From NCBI GenBank assembly GCA_002422545.1, contig DIWF01000005.1, positions 1 through 64,000 on the forward strand: a stretch of DNA of 64,000 bases, written 5' to 3'. A program made the translations under genes and the position numbers. Source of the DNA: Firmicutes bacterium UBA6113. GTDB taxonomy: Bacteria; Bacillota; Clostridia; Tissierellales; Sedimentibacteraceae. Of the stretch, positions 34,172-43,103 are shown piece after piece (the stretch's first letter is position 1; the number at the start of each line of letters is the position of its first letter). The notes under the pieces were generated by a model. The model was not told where the DNA came from and did not search any database. It saw nothing but the letters and a program-made list of their open reading frames with translations.

Positions 34172-35545
34172 TTATTTCACATATTGCTCTGACATACCGT
34201 ATTCGTCCAACTTGTTGTAAAGCTGCCTTCTGCTTATTTCAAGTATACGTGCAGCTTCACTCACATTATTGCTGCACCTTGACAGAACAAGTTTAATGTA
34301 CTTCATTTCATAAGTTTGTCTGATTTCCCTCAATGGCTTTAAAACGACTAAGCCTCCCATTTCTGCATTTTCTTGAACAGATGTTTTTATAGAAGGCATA
34401 TCCCTTTTTCTCAGTATTCCATTGTCGCTCAACACAACAAGCCTTTCAATTATGTTTTTAAGTTCTCGTATGTTTCCGGGATAATCATAGCTTATAAGCA
34501 TTTCCAGCAGCCCGTCTTCCATTTTATTTATCTTTTTCTTCATCTCGTTTTTATACTTATCCAGAAAGAAATTTATCAAAATAGGAATATCTTCTTTCCT
34601 ATCCTTCAGTGTTGGAACTTCTACAGTTATAGTGTTAATCCTGTATAACAAGTCCTCTCTGAACCTGCCTTCCTTTATTTCTTTATCCAGATTCCTGTTA
34701 GTTGCACTTATGAGCCTTAAATTTATACCAATATTTTTGTTGCTTCCGATTCTCTCGATTGATTTATTTTCGATTACTCTCAACAGTTTGACCTGAGTGT
34801 TAAGTGGAAGTTCTCCTATTTCATCCATGAACAAAGTCCCCTTATCAGCTTCTTCAAACCTTCCTATTCTCTTTTCAAAAGCTCCGGTGAACGATCCTTT
34901 CTCGTGGCCAAACAGTTCCGATTCCAGCATTCCATCAGAAAAAACTTGACAGTTTACTGCAACAAAGATTTCTTCCTTTCGGCTGCTGCATTGGTGTATA
35001 TATTTTGCAATAACTTCCTTGCCGGTTCCCGATTCACCTAAAATCAGTATATTTGCATTGCTTTCTGCAGCTTTTTTTGCGATTCTCAATACTTCCTTGA
35101 ATTTCAGGCTGTGTGTCTCAAGCAGATAATTAAAATTCATGAGGTTGTTCTTTATGGTTTTGTTGTCGTTTTCAAGCTCCTTGATTTTTACAAGCTTGTC
35201 TATTTCTTTCAAGAGAATCTGAGGATCCTGACCCTTTATGAAATATCCGAATGCTCCAAGTTTCATTGCAGTTACAGCATTTTCGACGGTGCTGAAGGCA
35301 GTTACCAAAATAACTTCACAGCTGTAGATTCTTTCCTTTATTTTTTTCAAAAGTTCGGTACCATCCATGCCTTCCATTTTCAAATCAGTAATCACAAGGT
35401 CATAGTATTCCTTTTCAAGAAAGCTAAGCCCTTCCTCTCCAGATGAAGCAAGTGAAACTTCAAATCCCCTGAATTCAAGCATGAGCTTGTATACATTTCT
35501 GAATTCTTCTTCGTCATCTACCACCAATATTTTAAAATCATACAT
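34172..35545 (-). CDS. NtrC-type sigma-54 response regulator
   Basis: A 457-residue regulator with three domains. The receiver (about 1-120) has the phospho-acceptor Asp in DLVITDLKMEGMDG near residue 54. The AAA+ ATPase (about 145-375) has Walker A GESGTGKE, a sigma-54 contact loop that reads GSFTGA rather than GAFTGA, and LFMDEIGEL. The C-terminal Fis-type helix-turn-helix is NVSEAARILEISRRQLYNKL. It starts one base after the stop of the kinase gene, with AAGGAGA inside the end of that gene. The amino-acid symporter downstream has a -24/-12 promoter and is the clear candidate target. Confidence 0.93.
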   Translation of the reverse strand: MYDFKILVVDDEEEFRNVYKLMLEFRGFEVSLASSGEEGLSFLEKEYYDLVITDLKMEGMDGTELLKKIKERIYSCEVILVTAFSTVENAVTAMKLGAFGYFIKGQDPQILLKEIDKLVKIKELENDNKTIKNNLMNFNYLLETHSLKFKEVLRIAKKAAESNANILILGESGTGKEVIAKYIHQCSSRKEEIFVAVNCQVFSDGMLESELFGHEKGSFTGAFEKRIGRFEEADKGTLFMDEIGELPLNTQVKLLRVIENKSIERIGSNKNIGINLRLISATNRNLDKEIKEGRFREDLLYRINTITVEVPTLKDRKEDIPILINFFLDKYKNEMKKKINKMEDGLLEMLISYDYPGNIRELKNIIERLVVLSDNGILRKRDMPSIKTSVQENAEMGGLVVLKPLREIRQTYEMKYIKLVLSRCSNNVSEAARILEISRRQLYNKLDEYGMSEQYVK

Positions 35546-35546
35546 T

Positions 35547-37532
35547 TTAGCATGTCTCCTTTATAAATGGAAATTTCATCCTGAAAGTTGTTCCGTGACA
35601 AGGCTGGCTACCAACTTGAATTTCTCCGCCTATTTTCTGTACTTCATTATATACTATGTACAATCCAAGGCCCGTACCTTGTCCAACCTTCTTGGTTGTG
35701 AAAAACGGATTAAATATTCGTTCAAGGTTTTCTTGGCTTATACCTGTTCCAGTATCCTTGAAATCAATCATCAAATATTCATTTTCCGTTTTGCAGTCTA
35801 TGGAAATTTTTCCTCCATTCTCCATAGCGTCAATTGAATTGGACAACAAGTTCAAAATAATATGATTCAGTGACCCTTTCTTTGTCAGAAATTTTATGCT
35901 GTCGCTGCAGTTTACTTTCACTTCAATGTTCTTCCTTAACATGAGCTTGTTTTCCAAGGTAACTATATTTAAAATTTCTTCCTTCAGATTTATGACTTCT
36001 GCTTTATTGTTTTCCATGTGGGAAAAATTAAGCAGGTTGTTAACTATTTTATCAACTCTTTGAACAGAAGATTCAATGACATCTATAGAATCTTCTGCAA
36101 CCTTGTTTTGGTTGAAAACATAAGTTTTAAGTATGTAGCAATAATTTTGAATAAGACCGAGAGGATTTCTTATTTCATGAGCAACTCCCGCAGCCAGCTG
36201 GCCTAGAGCAATCATTTTATTTTGCTGTAAAATCTGCTGTTGGCTTATTTTACTGTCTGTTATGTCTTCTACTACTATGAGGTACTTATATTCATAATGC
36301 TCTATTTCAGAAATTGAAAACATATAATACCGCCCGCTGAACATAAATTCATTATCATTTCTAAAGTTTTCTATGTCTATATGGCTTAAAATTGGAATTT
36401 TTCTGTAATCTATACCTTCAACTTCCTTGTTTTCTTTTTTCATGAAGCGGCAGAATGATTTATTTGCGTTAACTATCAATCCTCTTTCATCCACACACAC
36501 CAGAAAGCTTGAAAGTGCATCAACAGTCATCTGAAGATTGTTCCTGCTTCTGTTTAATTCATCTGTTCTTTTTTTAACCTCATTTGTCAAGGTATAGCTC
36601 CACAAAGCCATTCCCATGAAAAAAATAACTAATGTTGAGATAAGAACAGTAAAAAACATCATGAGGTTGTCCGGAACTCTGTATTTTAAAATCGGTTCAG
36701 AAATTCCAAACCATTTTTGATGTATTTTCTCAACAGAATTTGTCTTTTTCAAACTCAATATTCCCTTGTTTAATATGTTTACCAGTTGGATGTCATTCTT
36801 GTTTACTCCAATGCACACCTCACGATCATACAACGCCTCATCGAGAATCTTAACCTTATCATCTATGCCCACTTCTTCTGCAAAATGCATTAGTACGGGT
36901 TCATCCCCAACAACTGCGTCAACCTTGCCTTCTTTAAACTGCTTCACTGAATCAAACAAGTCAGATGTTTCTACAATTTTTACATCCGAAATATTTTTTC
37001 TAATGTATTCCACGGCATAATCGCCGGCAGGAACCGCCACTGTATAGCCTTTTAAATCATCTGCATCTGAAATCTCATCTGTATCCCTGGTCATAGCTAT
37101 AGCCCGCATACCGTAAATAGGCTCTGAAAATACAAAATATTTCTTACGTTCTTCACTGGGAAAAATGTCACACATATCAGCTTCACCAGATATGACGCTG
37201 TCTAAAACATTTTCCCAAACCTGTGGAACAAACTCTATATCAACACCAAGCTCAATTGATAAGGCGCTTGCATAATCCAGCACCAAACCCTTGTACTGCT
37301 CGTTGGCATTGTCAATGTAGGCAAAAGGTGGAGCGTTCTTGTCAGATGAAAAATAAATCGTACCCTTTTCAGAAAGGTACGCAGCTTCTTCATCTGTAAC
37401 TGGAATTGAATAATGTATATATTCATATAGACTTAAGCCATAAGTATTGTCAATATACATGCTTGCAGCAAAAAAAAGAGTTAAAGCCGTAAAAATAGGT
37501 ATGAATAAAAATAACTTCCTGTTTTCTGACAT
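35547..37532 (-). CDS. Sensor histidine kinase with solute-binding-protein sensor
   Basis: A 661-residue kinase. An N-terminal membrane helix (about 8-24) precedes an external SBP_bac_3-type domain (about 55-275) like the amino-acid-binding proteins of ABC systems. A second helix (about 292-315), a PAS-like domain (about 335-430), the HisKA box AAGVAHEIRNPLG with the phosphorylated His, and a HATPase domain (N, G1 DTGTGIS, G2 GQGTGLGL) follow. Such a sensor should bind an amino acid outside the cell and pass phosphate to the regulator encoded next. ATG 37532 after AAAGGA is preferred to the TTG at 37547. Kinase, regulator and symporter form an amino-acid response circuit. Confidence 0.9.
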   Translation of the reverse strand: MSENRKLFLFIPIFTALTLFFAASMYIDNTYGLSLYEYIHYSIPVTDEEAAYLSEKGTIYFSSDKNAPPFAYIDNANEQYKGLVLDYASALSIELGVDIEFVPQVWENVLDSVISGEADMCDIFPSEERKKYFVFSEPIYGMRAIAMTRDTDEISDADDLKGYTVAVPAGDYAVEYIRKNISDVKIVETSDLFDSVKQFKEGKVDAVVGDEPVLMHFAEEVGIDDKVKILDEALYDREVCIGVNKNDIQLVNILNKGILSLKKTNSVEKIHQKWFGISEPILKYRVPDNLMMFFTVLISTLVIFFMGMALWSYTLTNEVKKRTDELNRSRNNLQMTVDALSSFLVCVDERGLIVNANKSFCRFMKKENKEVEGIDYRKIPILSHIDIENFRNDNEFMFSGRYYMFSISEIEHYEYKYLIVVEDITDSKISQQQILQQNKMIALGQLAAGVAHEIRNPLGLIQNYCYILKTYVFNQNKVAEDSIDVIESSVQRVDKIVNNLLNFSHMENNKAEVINLKEEILNIVTLENKLMLRKNIEVKVNCSDSIKFLTKKGSLNHIILNLLSNSIDAMENGGKISIDCKTENEYLMIDFKDTGTGISQENLERIFNPFFTTKKVGQGTGLGLYIVYNEVQKIGGEIQVGSQPCHGTTFRMKFPFIKETC

Positions 37533-37654
37533 AGCAAATCCTTTCAAGGAATAATAAATTTATTATAACATTATTTTACAGTTTTTCACAGGAATTTGAA
37601 TACAAGTTACAGCATGTTATGTCACATTGCCAATAATGGTCTGATATTACAGTT

Positions 37655-38452
37655 TTAACCAAACAGTCTTTCTTCTATTTCAGAATTAAGAATATCAGTT
37701 ATAAACATGTGTCCTGGTGCATGTGTTATTACAATTTCAGGCTTTGCATTTTCGATTGTCACTTGTGGTGTAACGCCGCAGGCCCAAAATACAGGTATTT
37801 CTCCATCTTTTATTTCAACTTTATCGCCGTAATCGGGCTTATTGATATCTTTTATTCCTATTTCCTCAGGATTTCCTGAATGTATGGGAGCTCCGTGCAC
37901 ATGGGGAAACTTTTCTGTTATCTCATATGCTTTATTTATATCCTCAGATTTCATTGGCCTCATGCTTACTACATATGGGCCACTGAATATTCCTGAGGAC
38001 CTGCACTCTATATTTGTTTTGTACATGGGTACATTGCAGCCCATTGTTATGTGCCTTACTTCTATACCTTCACGCATCAATGCTTCTTCAAAGGAAAAGC
38101 TACAGCCTATGAGGAAACAAACAAGATCATCACGCCAATATTTTTCTGCATTATAACACTCATCTGTTTTCACACCGTCTTTGTATATGAAATATTTTGG
38201 TATGTCAGTGATGATATTTGCATTATCAGCTGTCCTGCGGGCAATTAAACTTCCAGGCTCTGTAATTTCAAGTATGGGGCATGGTTTAGGATTATATTCT
38301 GCAAACAATTTAAAGTCATCAGCATATTTTTGCGGAAGTATTACAAGATTCGCTTGGGCATATCCTCCGCACATACCTGCTGTAGGTGTTGTGATTATTT
38401 CGTTTCTGATTAACTTTCTAACTTCTTTTGGCTGCAAGTCATGATAATTCAT
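37655..38452 (-). CDS. DUF1445 protein (D-glutamate cyclase N-terminal-type half)
   Basis: A 265-residue protein of the DUF1445 (UPF0317, YcsI) family. Family blocks are AGMCGGYAQANLVILP (about 25-40), FLIGCSFSFEEALM (about 112), ITMGCNVPMYKTN and CGVTPQV near the C-terminus. In the vertebrate D-glutamate cyclase DGLUCY this domain is fused to DUF4392; here DUF4392 is encoded four genes upstream in the same run. Bacillus ycsI lies beside the 5-oxoprolinase genes too. The enzyme pair would interconvert D-glutamate and 5-oxo-D-proline. ATG 38452 is preferred over 38461, which sits on the ribosome site. Confidence 0.82.
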   Translation of the reverse strand: MNYHDLQPKEVRKLIRNEIITTPTAGMCGGYAQANLVILPQKYADDFKLFAEYNPKPCPILEITEPGSLIARRTADNANIITDIPKYFIYKDGVKTDECYNAEKYWRDDLVCFLIGCSFSFEEALMREGIEVRHITMGCNVPMYKTNIECRSSGIFSGPYVVSMRPMKSEDINKAYEITEKFPHVHGAPIHSGNPEEIGIKDINKPDYGDKVEIKDGEIPVFWACGVTPQVTIENAKPEIVITHAPGHMFITDILNSEIEERLFG

Positions 38453-38507
38453 TATACTCATTCCTTTTCAATAAAATTGATTTCTTTCATGTTGCTCTTA
38501 ACTCCTT

Positions 38508-39557
38508 TTACAATTCTTCTACATTTACTGTATATGATTTTCCATTTATTGTTAAGTTAAAGTCTTTGATGCTTTTTATTTTTACTGCTTCTTTTTTTTC
38601 TATGTCCTGTGAAGATAATTGTTTTTTAACTTCATCAATTCTATTTTCCAAATCTTTAATAAGTATGTGAGCTTCTTCTATGGTTGATTTTTTGAAAACT
38701 ATAATATCTCCAGGTTTTGCCTGTGCCAGTTTAGGCAGGTCTGCCGTGATGACATTGGCTATTTTTGTGTACCCGCCTGTTGTTTGTCTGTCAGCCATCA
38801 TTATTATTGGAATTCCGCTGCTTGGAACCTGTACAGCACCCATGGAAATACCATCTGATATTATGTCTGCTCCATCCTTGTGACTGACTTTTTCTCCTGC
38901 CAATGTGTAACCCATTCTGTCGCAATTATTTGTAACATGAAATTCGCTGTTAAAAAAGGTTTCAATTCCTCCCTCAGTAAAATCATCATCCTGAGGTCCT
39001 AATACAACTCTCAACTCCACAATACCACTGCCGTAGTCATAGAAATTTCCTGCTATTTCTCTTCCTGACACCTTGCTGTGAACTATACCTGTTTTTAATA
39101 TGTCTCCTGCCTTTAAAGCTCTTCCTTCATATCCGCCGATTTGAGCTTTCAGGAAAGTTGACTTGCTGCCCATTACAACAGGAACGTCAATTCCCCCTGC
39201 AAAAGCTATATAGCTTCTTAAACCTTTTTTCATCCCTTTATATGTAAGTATATCGCCTTTGTTTACAGCAATGCTTGTGTTTAAATCTGTATGTACTCCA
39301 TTTATTGTTGGCTGTAGATCTCCGCCGGTTATGGCTATTACAGCATCGTCTAGAAATTCGATTTTAGGTCCGATCATTGTTGCTTCAAGCAACCCTTCAT
39401 TTTCATCATTTCCCACCAATATATTGGATATTCTGGCAGCAACGTGGTCCATGGCTCCTGAAACAGATACACCATATTGCTGATAGCCGTATCTTCCTAA
39501 GTCCTGAACGGTTGTCATAAACCCTGCATCAATAACTTTAAATTGCCCCACGTTCAT
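38508..39557 (-). CDS. pxpC: 5-oxoprolinase subunit C
   Basis: A 349-residue protein of the KipA/PxpC (biotin-dependent carboxyltransferase-like) family. It acts with PxpA and PxpB to open 5-oxoproline to glutamate with ATP. Family marks are the TTVQDLGRYGYQQYGVSVSGAMD start (residues 15-37), GGDLQPTING, and PSSGIPIIMMADRQTTGGY near residue 243. The last ~50 residues are an extension; it ends FNLTINGKSYTVNVEEL, which resembles the first strands of a biotin-carrier domain, but stops before any biotin-lysine motif. It overlaps pxpB by 20 bases. A GTG two codons in (39551) is better spaced from GGAGG. Confidence 0.92.
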   Translation of the reverse strand: MNVGQFKVIDAGFMTTVQDLGRYGYQQYGVSVSGAMDHVAARISNILVGNDENEGLLEATMIGPKIEFLDDAVIAITGGDLQPTINGVHTDLNTSIAVNKGDILTYKGMKKGLRSYIAFAGGIDVPVVMGSKSTFLKAQIGGYEGRALKAGDILKTGIVHSKVSGREIAGNFYDYGSGIVELRVVLGPQDDDFTEGGIETFFNSEFHVTNNCDRMGYTLAGEKVSHKDGADIISDGISMGAVQVPSSGIPIIMMADRQTTGGYTKIANVITADLPKLAQAKPGDIIVFKKSTIEEAHILIKDLENRIDEVKKQLSSQDIEKKEAVKIKSIKDFNLTINGKSYTVNVEEL

Positions 39558-40293
39558 CTCCTCCGTCCTCTTTGGAATAAATCATGTATTCATATGTTCC
39601 ATTATCCAATTGCTGCTTGACTTTTTCATATTCTTTTTCGTTTATGCTTTTAAATTTTATGTAGTTTCCTGACTTAAGCAATATGGGATTTTCCCTGTGC
39701 GGGTCAAATAATTTTATGGGAGTACTGCCTATGAGCTGCCATCCACCGGGACTTGATACAGGATAAATTCCTGTCTGTTCTCCGGCTATTCCTACAGATC
39801 CGCCAGGTATTCTTGTTCTTGGCGTTTGAAGTCTTGGAGCAGCAATTCTCGTATCCATTCCTCCCAAATATGGAAAACCTGGAGTAAAACCGAGCATGAA
39901 GATTAGATATTCCTTGGACGCATGAATTTCAACAACTTTTTCAACCGTAATATTGTTGTACCTTGCTACATTTTCTATGTCCGGCCCACAGTCACCCCCA
40001 TATAATGTAGGTATTTCAATCACATCAGGTGCAGAAAGCTCGATGCTGTCTATATTTTCTTCAATCTTTCTCAATGTATTTACAAGTTCATAAAAATCAA
40101 CCTTTAAAGGATCATAATGTATCATCAAAGAACGGTACGTCGGCACCAACTCCTTAATTCCATATACTTTCTTAACCTCGACAGCTGATGTCATTGCTCT
40201 TACTTTTTTGTTTATTTCTTCGGAGATGATATTTCCAAACTCTATGGTTATGGCACTGTCACCGGAAACAAGATATTTTGCTTTTTCGTACAT
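39538..40293 (-). CDS. pxpB: 5-oxoprolinase subunit B
   Basis: A 251-residue KipI/PxpB protein. The conserved HASKEYLIFMLGFTPGFPYLGGMD stretch (about 123-146), the PRLQTPRTRIPGGSVGIAG loop and the QTGIYPVSSPGGWQLIG block are all present. It forms the PxpBC pair that opens 5-oxoproline after phosphorylation. ATG 40293 follows GCGAGGA; an upstream ATG at 40314 overlaps the pxpA stop as ATGA, so either start would be coupled to pxpA. The 3' end overlaps pxpC by 20 bases. Confidence 0.93.
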   Translation of the reverse strand: MYEKAKYLVSGDSAITIEFGNIISEEINKKVRAMTSAVEVKKVYGIKELVPTYRSLMIHYDPLKVDFYELVNTLRKIEENIDSIELSAPDVIEIPTLYGGDCGPDIENVARYNNITVEKVVEIHASKEYLIFMLGFTPGFPYLGGMDTRIAAPRLQTPRTRIPGGSVGIAGEQTGIYPVSSPGGWQLIGSTPIKLFDPHRENPILLKSGNYIKFKSINEKEYEKVKQQLDNGTYEYMIYSKEDGGDERGAI

Positions 40294-40310
40294 GATTTCC
40301 TCGCATCTTA

Positions 40311-41081
40311 TCATTTTATGAAACTTCCCATGGGAACAACTTCAACACCTTCTGCTTGAAGAGCTCTTTTAATTTTTTCAACAAATTCTACAGCCCTTGG
40401 ATTATCTCCGTGCACACAAATCGTATCTGCCTGAATTTTTATGTCTTCTCCTGTAATTGATGAAACTTTTCCTTCCTTTACCATTCTTAAAACTCTTGAT
40501 ATGGCTTCTTCTTCATCATGAATCATGGCACCTTCTTTTTTTCTGGAAACCAATGTTCCGTCCTTATTGTACGCTCTGTCTGCAAACACTTCATTGGCAA
40601 CCTTAAGATTTGCTTTCTTGCCGGCTTTTATCATTTCACTGTTTGCAAGGCCTACAAGTATTAATTCCTTATCCGTTTCATAAATTGCCTCTGCAATGGC
40701 ATCAGAGAGTTCAGCATCCTTTGCTGCCATGTTGTAAAATGCTCCGTGAACCTTCACATGCTGCAGATTTACGCCCTTACTTCTGGCAAATGCCCACAAT
40801 GCTCCAATTTGATACTTGACGTAGCATTTTGCTTCTTCTGCAGTTATTTTCATCTCTCTTCTGCCAAAACCCATCAAGTCAGGAAATCCAGGGTGAGCTC
40901 CTAATGCAACATTTTCTTTTACAGCCATTTCTACTGTCTTGTCCATTATTAAGGGGTCCCCAGCGTGATATCCGCATGCAATATTAGCAGAAGAAATGTT
41001 TCTTAGCACTTCTTCATCCATGCCTAACTTATAATCTCCGAAACTTTCACCAATGTCACTGTTTAAATCCACTTTGTACAT
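40311..41081 (-). CDS. pxpA: 5-oxoprolinase subunit A
   Basis: A 256-residue LamB/YcsF family protein with the family start DLNSDIGESFGDY, followed by SANIACGYHAGDPLIM (about 31-46), GAHPGFPDLMGFGRR (about 61-75), the QHVKVHGAFYNM block and the closing ICVHGDNPRAV. Together with PxpB and PxpC it forms the ATP-dependent 5-oxoprolinase of bacteria. AGGAGGT-like GGAGGT precedes the ATG. It is the second gene of the operon, after a DUF4392 protein. Confidence 0.94.
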   Translation of the reverse strand: MYKVDLNSDIGESFGDYKLGMDEEVLRNISSANIACGYHAGDPLIMDKTVEMAVKENVALGAHPGFPDLMGFGRREMKITAEEAKCYVKYQIGALWAFARSKGVNLQHVKVHGAFYNMAAKDAELSDAIAEAIYETDKELILVGLANSEMIKAGKKANLKVANEVFADRAYNKDGTLVSRKKEGAMIHDEEEAISRVLRMVKEGKVSSITGEDIKIQADTICVHGDNPRAVEFVEKIKRALQAEGVEVVPMGSFIK

Positions 41082-41130
41082 CTTAATACCTCCAAATCAA
41101 CCTTATTAATTAAAATTATTTTCTAGACGC

Positions 41131-42039
41131 TCAATATGATGCTGACAGTCTATATGCAACAGAATTTTCTGCAATATTTCTTAATTTCAAAAACACGTTT
41201 AAATTTTCTTCATAAGACAATCCATCAACAGTTGCTTCATTTTTTTTGCTGCAGCCGTCTACTGCACCTGCTTTTACGATTTTCTCTAGTACATCCCCGT
41301 ATGTACCTTTACCATACATAATCATCTTGTTATTTGTAATGCAAAGACCTGCGCAGACTGCAAAAGCACCCCAATTAGAAACCCCTGCCACAATAAGGTT
41401 ATCAGCCTCAACCTGTGCACAGATGATGTTTCCCTTAAACACATTCTTTTTAACAACATCCATAACTTTGCACATGCCCACTTCATTTCCGCCATCACCC
41501 ACTGCTGATGTTGTTATATTATGTTGTTTTGCCTTAATGAACAGCAGGTCTGTATTTGGACAAAATTCAGTTATATCCTCTCCAGTCATTGAATAGCATC
41601 TGTTTTCAATATTCCTGCCTGGTCGTTCAATTGCTATTATATGATCCGGTTCATACTCATTAATAATTTGTTCTGCCTGTTGTTCTTCCAAATTTACTTC
41701 AAAAATATATATACTTGCTTCAAGATTTAATAATTCAGCACCTATCCTTAAAAACTTTTCTGAATACTTATCAGTTACAATTACAACTTTCTTACCCAGA
41801 CTTTCAAGTGTATAGGCTAAAGCCAGGGCACCCGGTGGTCCGTCTGTCTCACCCACTCCTGCTGATTTTATAACAAAGCCCGTTATAATGACTACTGTTT
41901 GGCTTGAATTTAAAGATTTCACACATGATTCAAGCTGCCTCGTAAGATTAACTTTATCCAATCCTCTCCTGTCAAGATTTTTGGAAATAAACTTTTCAAT
42001 TTCATTAAATTCATCATGAAAGTTACTTCTACTATACAT
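41131..42039 (-). CDS. DUF4392 protein (D-glutamate cyclase C-terminal-type half)
   Basis: A 302-residue protein of the DUF4392 family. Conserved features are VVIITGFVIKSAGVGETDGPPGA (about 50-72, with the Gly-rich GETDGPPGA), ERPGRN near residue 138, SAVGDGGNEVGMC near 177 and the VSNWGAFAV segment near 217. This is the C-terminal domain of vertebrate D-glutamate cyclase; its DUF1445 partner lies at the other end of this operon with pxpABC between. The proposed path is D-glutamate to 5-oxoproline, then glutamate through PxpABC. ATG 42039 is better spaced from AAAGGG than GTG 42048. First gene after the divergent LysR promoter region. Confidence 0.8.
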   Translation of the reverse strand: MYSRSNFHDEFNEIEKFISKNLDRRGLDKVNLTRQLESCVKSLNSSQTVVIITGFVIKSAGVGETDGPPGALALAYTLESLGKKVVIVTDKYSEKFLRIGAELLNLEASIYIFEVNLEEQQAEQIINEYEPDHIIAIERPGRNIENRCYSMTGEDITEFCPNTDLLFIKAKQHNITTSAVGDGGNEVGMCKVMDVVKKNVFKGNIICAQVEADNLIVAGVSNWGAFAVCAGLCITNNKMIMYGKGTYGDVLEKIVKAGAVDGCSKKNEATVDGLSYEENLNVFLKLRNIAENSVAYRLSASY

Positions 42040-42159
42040 CAAATTCACCCTTTTTCAAACAATATTTGTAATATTCAAGTATTTCTCCCTGAAACAAAGC
42101 GCAAGGCAGGTAATAAATCCTAAATTAAATAATAATGATTGTATGTTTTAGTTTCATTG

Positions 42160-42174
42160 TATCAGAAAATGATA
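42160..42174. promoter_or_regulatory. Candidate LysR-type operator
   Basis: TATCA-GAAAA-TGATA is a 15-base dyad of LysR-box form in the 196-base region between the DUF4392 operon and the divergent LysR gene. Confidence 0.4.
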
Positions 42175-42235
42175 TATAATAAAAATATCTAAAAACTATT
42201 TGATATATTATTAATTTATTATAAATGGAGGAACA

Positions 42236-43099
42236 GTGGATAATCGACAACTCTCATGTTTTCTTGCAATAGTTGAGGAAGGAAATATTACAAAAGCAGC
42301 CGAAAAGCTTCACCTGGCACAGCCTTACTTAAGTCAGATGCTCAAATTGCTTGAAGAAGAATTGGGAGTAATACTGATAGACAGAACCACACGAAAATTC
42401 AAAGTTACAGAAGCAGGACAGCTTTTAAGCTACAGGGCAAAACAAATTCTTGATTTGTCAGATGCTACCCTAAAAGAAATGAAAGATTTCAACAACGGCA
42501 TCAAGGGTGTGCTTTCATTGGGCTGCCTTTCAATAGCCATAGAAACAGTCCTAACGGAAAAGATCTTCTCTTTTCACAATCAGTATCCGGGCATAGACTT
42601 TGAAATAAGGCAGCAGACAACTGATGAAATTTTGGAACTTTTAAAGAGGGGGCTTGTGGAAATAGGGGTAATCAGAGCACCTTTTAATTCGGAAGATTAT
42701 GAGTCCATATCTCTTCCAATGGAAAAAATGGTAGCAGTATCAAGCAATGAAATCAACGAAAAAAAAAGCGGCAATAAATTGTCCTTGGAAGAACTATCCC
42801 TAAAGCCGCTGATGGTGCACAGAAGATTTGAAAAAGACATTGTGAACATGTTCCGTGAAAAAGGATTAAAGCCCAGAATTCTATGCAAAATTGAAGACAC
42901 CAGACCTCTTTTGCTTCTTGCAGAACAGGGAATGGGAATTTCAATTGTGCCAAGAGACTGGACTAATCTTATCGCTAATTCAAATTTAAAAAGCTATGAA
43001 GTTCCGGAAATACACATAGATACCGGATTAGTGGTTGTCTGGCTCAAAAATCATTACCTGACCCTGGCAGCAAGGCACTTTCTGGAATACTTTCGGTAA
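42236..43099 (+). CDS. LysR-family regulator
   Basis: A 287-residue LysR protein: the N-terminal winged helix (FLAIVEEGNITKAAEKLHLAQPYLSQMLKLLEEELG) is followed by a two-lobed effector domain from about residue 90 to the end. It starts at GTG after GGAGG. It is divergent from the DUF4392/pxpABC/DUF1445 operon and is its likely regulator, with 5-oxoproline or glutamate as a conceivable effector. It ends only four bases before the convergent helD stop, and no terminator was seen between them. Confidence 0.88.
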   Translation: MDNRQLSCFLAIVEEGNITKAAEKLHLAQPYLSQMLKLLEEELGVILIDRTTRKFKVTEAGQLLSYRAKQILDLSDATLKEMKDFNNGIKGVLSLGCLSIAIETVLTEKIFSFHNQYPGIDFEIRQQTTDEILELLKRGLVEIGVIRAPFNSEDYESISLPMEKMVAVSSNEINEKKSGNKLSLEELSLKPLMVHRRFEKDIVNMFREKGLKPRILCKIEDTRPLLLLAEQGMGISIVPRDWTNLIANSNLKSYEVPEIHIDTGLVVVWLKNHYLTLAARHFLEYFR

Positions 43100-43103
43100 A
43101 TTA

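Noticed and set aside
42049..42235. A sigma-54 promoter for the DUF4392/pxp operon
   Set aside because: The only GG...GC pair on the minus strand has 11 bases between, not 10, and a LysR gene is the natural regulator.
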